Shown piece by piece: positions 50,432 to 59,936 of a stretch of DNA of 64,000 bases. A program made the translations under genes and the position numbers. This stretch comes from Cichorium intybus (Eukaryota; Streptophyta; Magnoliopsida; Asterales; Asteraceae). Under the pieces are notes generated by a model that was given only the letters and a program-made list of their open reading frames with translations, was not told the origin of the DNA and searched no databases. Every line of letters starts with the position of its first letter. Within the stretch, counting starts at the first letter, position 1. The DNA lies in assembly GCA_023525715.1 (NCBI GenBank), contig JAKNSD010000077.1, positions 1-64,000 of the forward strand, given 5' to 3'.

Positions 50432-51482
50432 GAGTGAAGATGAGTCTTGTGTATATGTCAAGGCTAGTGGGAGTATAGTCACTTTTCTGGTGTTGTATGT
50501 TGATGACATACTGCTTATGGGAAACGATGTTCTGACCTTGCAAGATGTCAAGTCTTGGCTCGGGAAGTGTTTCACCGTGAAAGACCTTGGAGAAGCTGCT
50601 TATATTCTCGGGATAAGAATACTGAGAGACAGGAAAAGAAAATTAATAGGTCTGAGCCAGTGTACATATTTGGAAAAGGTGTTGAAAAGGTTTAACATGG
50701 AAAATTACAAAAAGGGAGAGCTACCAATCCAGAGTAATGCTAAATTGAGTAAGACTCAAAGTCCGAGTACTGATGAGGAAATAGCTGAGATGAGTCGGGT
50801 ACCTTATGCTTCGACAGTAGGGTCGATCATGTATGCTATGACATGTACTCGCCCCGACGTATCCGTTGCACTGAGCATGGTTACTCGATACCAGGGTAAT
50901 CCTGGAAAAGCACACTGGATAGCGGTCAAGAACATACTCAAGTACCTGCGAAGGACAAAGAATATGGTATTAGTCCTTGGTGACAGTGATGACTTGAAAG
51001 TGAGTGGATATATAGATGCCAGCTTCCAGACAGATAGGGACAGTGGTCGGTCCCAGTCAGGCTGGGTATTTCTTTTGAACGGTGGAGCGGTCACTTGGAA
51101 AAGTTCCAAGCAAGAAACGGCGGCTGATTCAACATGCGAATCAGAGTACATTGCAGCGAGTGAAGCGTCTAAGGAAGCGGCTTGGCTGAAGAACTTTATC
51201 GGTGACCTTGGAGTTGTCCCGAGCATTCAGGAGCCGATGGAACTGTTCTTTGATAATGAAGGAGCGGTCGCTTTGACAAAAGAACCATGAGATCATGGAA
51301 AGTCCAGCCATATCGACAGAAAGTACCATTACATTCGACATCGCATAGAAGAAGGTCACTTACTGGTTAAGAGAGTATCATCAGAAGACAATCCTGCAGA
51401 TCCTTTGACTAAGGCACTGAGTATGATCAAGCACAATCAGCATGCTCGGAGCATTGGACTAAAGGATGATATTAGTTTTTAG
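50403..51482 (+). pseudogene. copia reverse transcriptase C-terminal half and RNase H
   Basis: Contains the RT catalytic motif LVLYVDDILLMG, DLGEAAYILGIRI, TCTRPDVSVALSMVTRYQ and the RNase H set SGYIDASFQTDRD, ADSTCESEYIAASEASKEA and FDNEGAVALTKEP. There an in-frame TGA (51288-51290, in place of a likely CGA) precedes DHGKSSHIDRKYHYIRHR and the C-terminus, which ends about 51482. Confidence 0.92.
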
Positions 51483-52330
51483 TAATTAGATAGATTTGAA
51501 ACTTGTAACAGTATAAATGTAATTGATTGGTGATTTTGTAATGGAGATTTATAAATGAGTAGTGTTACTGCCTTTGTCAATTGTTTATTATTGTGTTTCT
51601 ATATTTGCATGTTTAACTTCCTAAGTAATTAGATTATTTAAATTTCCACAGTTGATCACACTGTTAGGGAGTAAGTGTGAACGAAGATTGTCATGAATCG
51701 GTTGTAGATTGTCTAAGGAGTTAGACATTGCAGTAAGACTGCTACAACATTCATGAGTACTTAGAAAATAGAGATTTGAGTATTGGATAAACCCGCGCTT
51801 AACAGATTGCTTCATGGATTACATCACGAGCAATGTTAAGACGATAATATCCTTTGATCTTAAACTGGAGAGATATGATCTGTAAATTGCAAGTCGGTTG
51901 CTCATTGATAATGCGAAAAACGCGCCGGTAACTCGGTGTTATAAAACGCACTATTGTGAGTATTCTAACTCGTAAAAGATACAGACATATAAGTCGAAAC
52001 TTATCCATCCGCTGACCCGATAGGGAAACAGATATATGTAGGCCTCTCGATGATTTTGAAGTTGACTGAAAGTGTTGGCCAACTGGGACTGAATTGATGT
52101 GTTCAATTAGCAGTCTTAAAGTCATAAGCAAATCGGAAATCGAGAAATAGAGTATCAGACCCAAGATAGATATTAATCCATGTCTTGAGTCTAAAAATAT
52201 CTTGTTGGACGGAGGATCATCTGATCACTTATCTTTGGACAGAACTGACTGGGTCAGAGTTCAGGAATAGTTTCTGGGAAACTGGTATTAACCAGAAGGT
52301 AAAAGGACAATTAAAGTCATAGACTTATCC
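51483..52330 (+). other. copia 3' untranslated region
   Basis: About 850 bp without a gene between the pol end and the purine tract. Confidence 0.6.
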
Positions 52331-52341
52331 AAGTGGGAGAC

Positions 52342-53109
52342 TGTTGGATTTGATGTCTAAGCCGTGACTTATAATTGTATTTATCTTGTTAATTGAAGCA
52401 AAGTCAATTTGGGTTGCCCTCATAGCTGGAGGATTGATGTAGAGTTCCGTAGAGAGAAAGGTTTATTTATTAATTGTTTAATAAATCAATAAAAATAAAT
52501 AAATAGTTTATTAATATATTTAAGTGTTAATATATTAATCAGAAACTATAATAATTAATTAAGATTTAATCTAGAATTAATTCGATTTAATTTAGTGATT
52601 AAATAAATTAATTATAAATGCATGGACTGGTTCGTATTTATTCAATAGTTGAATAACTGGCAAGCCAGTGTCCAGCGACCAAAAGTGGCACCAACCTAGA
52701 GGCCTCCTCTAGGGTTGGCGAAAACCCTAATTAGGGTTTAAGGGATCTGGTCCAAGTGGTCAACAGGCTTGCCCACTTTGGAGGCTCCTTAGGGTTTCAG
52801 GTGTAACCCTAGGAGGCTATAAAAGGAACCCTCTGGCTCCCCATAATTCATGCCTCACTCTCTAAGTGATTACTCTGCTGGAATCTTCTCTCCATTGCTT
52901 GGGTGTGACTTGCATTTAAGGCAGGATCTCTTTGTTGCTAGCTTCAAGAACAAGATCAAAAAGGTTGGTTATTCTTTATTTGATCTTTAGAAATTAATGT
53001 TGGCCTTAGGTTTTTAGTTTATATCTTCATAGAAGAAAACATAGATCTTTCTAGGGTTGCATGTGAACTTAGGATTTTGTTTGTTCATTGATTGCTTCAA
53101 AACCCTTCA
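52342..53109 (+). repeat. 3' LTR of the copia element
   Basis: A 768-bp copy of 45450-46217, collinear throughout. Confidence 0.93.
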
Positions 53110-53114
53110 GAAGA

Positions 53115-53803
53115 CTCTTGTGGTCGATGAATATTGTACACTTTGTGCCATATAGGTAGTGTCTCCAAATCTTCAATACAAATACTACGGCTCCCAGCTC
53201 GAGGTCATGTGTGGTGTAATTGACCTCATGGGCTCTAAGTTGCTTAGAAGCATAAGCAATGACCTTTCCTCTTTGCATTAGCACGCAACCCAGAACCAGA
53301 TTTGATGCATCGCAATAGACCACAAAATCCTCTGTTCCTTCACGAAAGGACAGGATGGGTGCACTGCACAAAGCTTTCGTTAAAGTCTGGAAGGCGGCGT
53401 CTTGTCTATCTCCCCACTAGAAAGGTTCACCCTTCTGTGTCAGGGTAGTAAGTGGTTTTGCGATTTTGGAAAAGTTCTGTATGAATCTTTGGTAGTAGCT
53501 AGCAAAACCCAAAAACTGGCAGATTTCCGTGGGTGTCCTTGGTGCTTCCCAGTTTTTGATGGCTTTGATTTTGGAGGGATCCATATGTATCCCTTCCTTG
53601 CTGACTACGTGGCCCAAAAAGTCCACCTTTCGAATCCAAAATTCTAATTTTGAAAACTTTGCATACCAACTTTTCCGCTCTCAGTGTCTCCAAGACTTGT
53701 CACAAGTGTTGTCTATGCTGCTCCTTACTTCATGAGTAGATAAGTATGTCATCGATGAAATCTTATCACAAATTTATCTAGGTAGGGTATGCATACGCGG
53801 TTC
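53115..53803 (-). pseudogene. gypsy reverse transcriptase end and RNase H (continues from 45444)
   Basis: Minus strand: FIDDILIYS (RT catalytic motif region, about 53745), VSKEGIHMDPSKIKAIKNW, ICQFLGFASYYQRFIQNFSK, a stop after GEPF, then SAPILSFREGTEDFVVYCDA, CVLMQRGKVIAYASKQLRAH and IFIDHKSL. It continues directly into 45444 once the copia element is removed. The 5' side is cut at 53803 by a short-LTR element. Confidence 0.88.
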
Positions 53804-54028
53804 TGTTGGGTGCAAAGTTCTTCATGATTATGATTTATGGCATGAGGAAGGCCCACTTATGTTTGTGGGCTTGTGCATTGGGCTCACTTGTTTATTTGAC
53901 TATATATAGTGTTTTATTCATTAGTTTATGGTTAATGATTCTAGAGGGAGTGAGCCATAGTGATAGAGAGAGAAACACACATTGTTGTTCGTTTTATTCC
54001 GCATTTATTGTCAAATCGTGTTTCAACA
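53804..54028 (+). repeat. 225-bp LTR of a short LTR element
   Basis: Starts TGTTGGGTGC and ends GTTTCAACA, with an inverted TGTTG/CAACA edge. A TATATATAG box lies at about 53900. It is followed two bases later by a primer site. No 3' partner is seen within the window. Confidence 0.65.
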
Positions 54029-54029
54029 T

Positions 54030-54042
54030 TGGTATCAGAGCC
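54030..54042 (+). other. primer-binding site of the short-LTR element
   Basis: TGGTATCAGAGCC, complementary to initiator tRNA-Met. Confidence 0.85.
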
Positions 54043-54371
54043 TAACCTTGAAGATTTAACAGATTATTTCAAGGATCGGTTCTTGATTTGACAACCTACG
54101 ACATCATCAGAATTCATATTTCATATATGGATCTTCAGTTTTTGTGAGTTTTTCTGATATGGAATCAATATTATGCTTAGTTCTTCATCTTTGATCTGTT
54201 TATGTTCATCAATATTGGTTTAGATCTCGTTTTTATCATTGAAAATTCGTTTAGATCTGATTCTCTCACTAGAAATCGTTCTAGATCTACTTTCTCTTTC
54301 TAAAAACCCACTTCAGATCCACTTTCTCTCTCTAGTTTTATTCCAGATCTGGTGAGTTTTTGTTGTTTAGA

Positions 54372-55397
54372 ATGAAAATGAAAGCTACAAATTCGAAAAT
54401 ATGGATTGTTTGTGTTGATAATCTCAAATACAAAGTATCATTTGAACAATTTTTGGGTCTTGTGTTGAGAAATTAGAAAATCACAAATGACACACTCATT
54501 TCTAATGGTTTGAAGGATACATATGGAAGATTAATTTTTAATCCTTTGAAACATGAATCAAAAAAGAATATTTTCACAGAAATGTTAAAAGTATTGAGAG
54601 AAATCGACAGTACACATGGATCAGAAAATCGAAAAACAGTAAAAATGTATGTTTCTCTTGTTGAAGATGAACATGGCCTTCTTGTTCCTCAAGACTTTGA
54701 AGATGATGTTCTTCATCTTCATGTTTCTGGAAAATCTGATGAACACTTCGGATCTACACTTGTTCTTCAACCTGAAAAGAAAGATGCAAAGGTTAAGAGG
54801 GAGTTGGATTTGAAAGAAAAATGTTTGGTGAAAGTGTTATTTGTGGCAAAATCTTCAAAGAAAACGAAATCCGAATCTGTTGGTTCTTTGGTTTCAAATG
54901 ACATGTTTGAAGGTATGAAACCATATAGAAAACCCACTTTAGTTGAAAATCGAAATTATCAGATCCGAAGGGTTCATAATCCGAAGGTTTCTGATAAATT
55001 TCACAAAGATGAACAAAGCTCATATTTCAGTTATTGTGTTAATAAGTTTAAAAAGAAGAAAAAGAAGAAAAAGAAGTCAACAACGAAAATGATATGGGTT
55101 CCTAAGAAGAAATGTTCTGAAGTTGTTCATATACCAAAATCAAATGTGAAAATTGATAAAAAGTTTGTTGTGGTTAAAAGAAAATATCCAGAAGCTTGTA
55201 TTCAAAGAAGAAATTTGTTGATGAATTCGGGTTGGTACAATGAAAGATATGAAGACTTTTTGGTTCCAACCAAAAGACCAAGAAAATTTGATGATTTGTC
55301 TTCAGATCTTCGGAGTGGTGTTTATGAGAAATCTGGTTCAAAATGTTTAAAAATGATTTGGGTTCCCAAAAATTCAAGAAATCAGATAGTTTGTTGA
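54372..55397 (+). pseudogene. lysine-rich ORF of the short-LTR element, copia gag-linker-like
   Basis: One frame of 342 codons from the ATG at 54372 to 55397 with a single TAG at 54474-54476. It lacks a recognisable capsid or zinc knuckle. It is very basic, with a run of about nine Lys near residue 230, and has a KMIWVPKK motif twice (about residues 240 and 330). A WVPK motif is typical of the gag-protease linker of some plant copia elements. It may be the relic of a gag-only, non-autonomous element. Confidence 0.5.
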
Positions 55398-55403
55398 AGG
55401 TTT

Positions 55404-55495
55404 CGGAATACGACATTAGCAATTCGGATTATGACATCAGCATTCGGAATATGACATCCTACCCTTCAGAATATGACATCATACCATTCGGTTTA
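55404..55495 (+). repeat. short tandem repeat, TTCGGAATATGACATC-like
   Basis: Five or six imperfect copies of a 16-19-bp unit after the ORF stop. Confidence 0.7.
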
Positions 55496-55532
55496 TGCAT
55501 ATCAAGTCTCCACTTCGGAACCTAAGACCAAT

Positions 55533-57380
55533 AGGTATGGGAGCGGGGAAGGGCCACGGTGTCCAAGGTGGCTCCCGACCCTGCCCGGTAACACCGCCTC
55601 GGTTGGGGTTTAACCTGCGGGGAAGGGAGAACACCGGGGTTCCAACCCCACGCGATGAAGTCTCTCCATTTTTACCATTTGGCCCCTAAACTATGGAAGA
55701 ATTTGCAAACCCCCCCCCCCCCCCAACGGCTAAAAAAAATTAATATATTTTATTTAAACATTTACCAACTATAAATACATACATTCACTCACAAAAAAAT
55801 TACCAATCTTCTACATACATATTTCACACCTATTTCTCTCTAAAAATCATGTCTAACCAAAATTCTCCAAACAACCAAACACCGCCAACGAATCGAAACC
55901 GACCAAACATTCTCGTTTTCGAACAATTCTACAACACAAACGTTTATCGTCCACAAATGGACCAACCGATTTTCTCACCCAACGTTTTCCCATACCAAAT
56001 TTCCGGATACCCCCAAATGCAACCGCAAAATTTATTCAATTCTTTTCAAGCGTTTCCCGACACACCAACCCAACAATTCCAAAACCCATTACCCGATTCC
56101 GTTCCCGAAACACAAGGTTCACCGGAATTAGTGCCGGAAACGCAACCCGAAGTCCAACCCGCGGCACAAAGGAGAGGAAAAGCGCCACGACAACCATGGA
56201 CAACCCAAGAGGAAATCGCGTTATCCCATTTGTGGATTGACGTTTCCGAGGATGCGGCGGCCGGAAACGCCCTAGTGGCGGAACACTTTTGGATGCGGGT
56301 CACGGACCGCTTTCACCAAGAATTAGGCCGGGCGAGTTACCGTACGAAAGACGGTTTGACAACAAAATACTGCGACATAAACCGTGCGACAATGAAATTT
56401 AACGGATTGATACACCATCTACGAACGTATCGTAGAAGCGGTCGAACGGAGCAACATGTTTTCAAGGAAGCGCTAAAAATTTACAAAGAGGACAACAAAG
56501 GAACGCCATTCCGATTCGTTGAGTTTTGGCGTATCGTTGAAAAATGCAAAAAATGACACGATTCAAACGCCGAAGACGACATCCCGGCCCTGGCAAGAAA
56601 ACGTTCGAAAACTTCCGAGTCAAGCCGCAACACTACCTCCTCCGACGCTCGTATCAACGTCGATTTAAATGATGATGTCGATGACGATGACCTCGAATTT
56701 CCAGAATTCCGCCGGCCTATGGGACGAGATGCCGCAAAAAGGAAAGGAAAAGCGACTTCGTCGAGTGCGGGAGGTGGCTCAGAAAATAGCGAAGACATTG
56801 CACTTATGTGATTGGAATTCGAACGTTACAATTTAAGTTACGCCGAGCGGATAGAGTTGGATCGAAAGGCGTTGGAAGAGAGAACACTAGCCCGAGAAGC
56901 ATGTGAACGAGCCCGTGAGAAAAAAAAAACTCCGTGAAGAAAAACAACGTTTAAAAGATATTAAGTTTTTGACGTCCAATCCAGAAGAGGGTCTCGAGGG
57001 GCGAGCATGGGAGTTGGTTTTAAAAATGAAAGCGGATATTATGGCGAAATATGGTTTCTAGGCTGTCGTTTAATTTTTTTAGTTTGTCGTTTTATCGTTT
57101 AGTTGTCTTTTTTAGTTTGTCATTTTATCGTTTTTAGTTTGTCGTTTTATCGTTTTAGCGTTTGTCGTTTTAATTTCCGGTTGTAATTTTTAAATTAATG
57201 AAATGTTTTAGTTAAAAATATGAATTGTTTTAGTTTTGTTTAATTTATTTTTATTTAAAACAAAAAAATGAGGGGTTGGTGAGGGGTTACCATTTCCTTG
57301 ATTTGAAGGGGTGAGAGGAAGGTGAGGTGGAGCCTACGTGGCACCAGAACCCCTCACACCAACGGGTTACCATACCTGAT
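55533..57380 (+). mobile_element. Harbinger-like DNA element (TIR candidate)
   Basis: GGTATGGGA at 55533 is matched by an inverted GGTATGGTAACCC at about 57380. Between them lies a single broken gene of the Myb/SANT-like type that accompanies PIF/Harbinger transposases. No DDE transposase is present. A short target duplication is not certain. The sequence just inside each end is GC-rich and promoter-like. Confidence 0.45.
55849..57062 (+). pseudogene. Myb/SANT-like protein with NAM-associated-type C-terminus
   Basis: The start is a Gln/Pro/Asn-rich N-terminus (residues 1-105). The trihelix-like domain follows (RQPWTTQEEIALSHLWIDVS, AEHFWMRVTDRFH, Thr-Pro-Phe-Arg-Phe region to 56553). After a TGA at 56554-56556 the same frame continues with an acidic ALARKRSKTSESS and VDLNDDVDDDDL stretch, RPMGRDAAKRKGKA, and, after a TGA near 56809 and a frameshift in an A-run near 56930, a coiled coil ending MKADIMAKYGF. 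It is thus about 400 residues with two stops and one shift. These proteins act as the DNA-binding partner of Harbinger transposases or, domesticated, as NAM-associated proteins. Confidence 0.7.
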
Positions 57381-57384
57381 AGTC

Positions 57385-58552
57385 TAAGTTTGTCATGGTT
57401 TCATCTTCTTTTGAACCTGAAAAGAAAAACATTATTATCTTGAAAATATGTTGAAATCATTGAAGGAGTATGATGATACAAATGTAATATGGAAATCTGT
57501 CACATACCATTTCATGCTTCGTTTTCTTCTAAACTTGCATAAGAACCAAGAATAAAATGAAGATGAAGATGAACTTATGTTTTGAATGTTTTATTGAATG
57601 ATAAGAAAAGAAAAGTGATCTTTGTTACTCGATAATATGGAAAACATGTATGGGGGAAAGGCATATTCAACACTCAAGTAAAACAAGGTGGGTGTTGCTG
57701 CAACATGTCAAAATTTTTAAACTCTCTTTTATGGTTTCTCTCTACAAGAGCAAATGAGAAAAACGAAAAAGGAAAATGTAAATGTCGGTTGACTCTGATT
57801 CCTCTCTCATCAAAAGCATTGTTGCAAGGTCATACTCTCTTTTATCCGGTTAATGTATTGAAAAGAGAAGCTCTATGCACCTGTCTCTCTCACGCCTACA
57901 GACTGTTTGCCATGCATACATAGGACTGTCCTGGCTTCTCTCTCTTTCGTACAGATGAAAAGGCTCTTACGTGTGAACTATCAGCCTTTCAACTGCAACA
58001 TTAATTGTGAAAGGAAAAGTCAAAAAACTACCATGTGCTGTCACTATTTGCAAGCTGTTTCTCGGTACACTCATATGTAAAGCAATGTTGATACGTGTAT
58101 GGGTGTTTGTTTGGTGAATTGTAACGGAATTAACAATAAAAAGAAAGGATAGAGTGATAAACAACCTAGACCTATAGATTGATTATCGTTTGAAGACAAG
58201 ATAAGACCTATTAACTTGAATTCGTGTCAAAATCAGGAAAACATCCCTCAAAAGACGAAATTGTGAGTGTAAGCAACAAACTCAATGAACAAAAGTTCTT
58301 GTTTTCTTGAGTAATTTCGTGTTCCATCCTGTTACAAGTGAAATGAAATGGCTATAAAGCCTAAAAATAAATATGGGAGTTACAAAACAACCCAACAGCC
58401 AAGTTATTAAAGAAAATACTAACTACTCATCAAAACAAGCTTAAATGACTCATTAAATGAAAGAAAAACGTTGCAAGCTTCTAATTAACTCCAAATGCAT
58501 CCTAAATGCATCCAAATGCCTTCAAATATGCAGCCCTACTCCATACAAGTGA
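57385..58552. other. no gene recognised
   Basis: Non-coding DNA. GGGGGAAAGGCATATTCAAC near 57652 resembles a purine tract but has no LTR after it. Confidence 0.4.
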
Positions 58553-59030
58553 TCATGCAAACTCCACTGGCCATTGAGCCCAAACAGCCTTCAATCCATT
58601 AAACAACTCCAACCCATCACCTTTTGGGCTGTCATTCTCCATGCATTCATCATCCCCTCCCTCTTGGAAAGGAATTGACCTCAATTCAGTAAGGCCATCA
58701 TCATCCAAATATGGAGAAAGATCCCCCACGTTAAATGTTGCATGCACCCCATAGTCTCCCGGTAACTCCATCTTGTATGCATTGTCATTCACACGTGCTA
58801 CCACCTTGTAAGGACCTTCAGCTCTTGGCATTAGTTTGTTCCTCCTTTTGCTAGGAAAACGTTCCTTCCTCATGTGCAACCAAACTAGATCACCTTCATT
58901 GAACACCCTTGGCTTCCTATTCTTATTGGACTTTTTCTTGTAAGTTGCATTAACAGATTAAATCTTGTCACGAACTTGTTGGTGCAACTTCATCATGGAT
59001 TTAAGCTTCTCACTTGCATCTTTATGCAAA
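58553..59030 (-). pseudogene. gypsy pol C-terminal end
   Basis: The minus strand reads KLHQQVRDKI, a stop, then RVFNEGDLVWLHMRKERF, the KLMPRAEGPYKVVARVNDNA and YKMELPGDYGVHATFNVGDL motifs and SPYLDDDG. This is the integrase C-terminal tail of plant gypsy elements, of a different family from that at 43.8 kb. No LTR follows at its 3' side within view, and the 5' side is joined to the F-box fragment at 59031. Confidence 0.8.
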
Positions 59031-59225
59031 AAAATTAACACGACAACTTTGGAATCATCGGTGGAACCATTGTACCAAAAACCATACGAGTCTTACAAAA
59101 CATATCATACTTTATAGCCATAATAGTGTATCAGGTTTGACCTTCGAGTACTATAGCTCTATAGAGCCATAGGATCATCCTTGCTAGCTATGAGTTTCTA
59201 TATCTTGCAAGAAGCGGTAATCCAA
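59031..59225 (-). pseudogene. F-box-associated fragment, copy of 40205-40412
   Basis: Closely matches 40205-40412, with the same right edge (CAAGAAGCGGTAATC). The minus strand gives the same IHYYG and DDSKVVVL-like F-box-associated strands. The shared edge implies movement of a defined fragment rather than two independent gene remains. Confidence 0.65.
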
Positions 59226-59289
59226 ATCACCTAAGATGATGTTTTAATGGAAAATAGAATTTTGCGGCCTTTATAAATCCCCATAATGA

Positions 59290-59904
59290 GGACAACTATG
59301 AACACGTTGTCTTGGCACAATACTGACAGATGTGCATAGACTATGATGAGGTTTGAGGAAATAGGGATGAGATAGTATAGAGTGTTGGGTGTTGAAATAA
59401 GAGAATAGATGAACTAAGATAGATATTGAATCAATAACACAATCAATCACACAATGATAATGCAACAAAGCTAACTGAACAATGTGATTTGAATAACTTG
59501 TGCCGAATGCTTGATTAGAACTTTGGTTTTACAATTGGGTTTTCTATTTTGCAAACATACAATTCTTGTAATCTAAACTTGTAGTCTCGCACTAGACACG
59601 GTATGGTATCACTGATATTTATACTGAATCAGTGATACCAATAGTACAACTTTTACATAGAATATCCTATCAGTGTACTAGCCAATAGGATAGAAGATTC
59701 ATGCAACACGTATTGTACTATACGCGTGCATACAAAAGACAAGATGACAGTCTGTGAAGTCTTCGGATCCTCTATGCATAGCAGTTCGGAGTCTTTAGAC
59801 TTCGGTGTCTTCTCTTGTTTATTCACTTCGGGGTTTTCTTATATAATGGACTTCATGGGCGGGACTTCGGATATGTCAGCACTTCATCACAAATGTTCTC
59901 AACA
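59290..59904 (-). repeat. 3' LTR of a minus-strand LTR element (left edge approximate)
   Basis: On the minus strand it starts TGTTGAGAACATTTGTGATG immediately after a purine tract. It contains many CCGAAGT words. The end of the LTR could not be fixed, because the other LTR is outside the window. Confidence 0.5.
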
Positions 59905-59918
59905 ATCTCCCCCTTTGT
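59905..59918 (-). other. polypurine tract
   Basis: ACAAAGGGGGAGAT on the minus strand directly before the LTR start, in the style of copia elements. Confidence 0.75.
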
Positions 59919-59936
59919 GTGAAGTGCATCCGAAGC

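Larger units (their letters stand above)
45450..53109 (+). mobile_element. near-complete Ty1/copia retrotransposon, 7.66 kb
   Basis: The LTRs are equal at 768 bp (45450-46217, 52342-53109), with about 20 visible differences between them. The target duplication is GAAGA (45445-45449, 53110-53114). A primer site follows the 5' LTR and a purine tract (AAGTGGGAGAC, 52331-52341) precedes the 3' LTR. It carries gag, protease, integrase, reverse transcriptase and RNase H in copia order. It is inactivated by a stop in the protease active site, three small deletions and a stop in RNase H. It is inserted antisense in the gypsy RNase H region, which reads through if it is removed. Confidence 0.95.
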
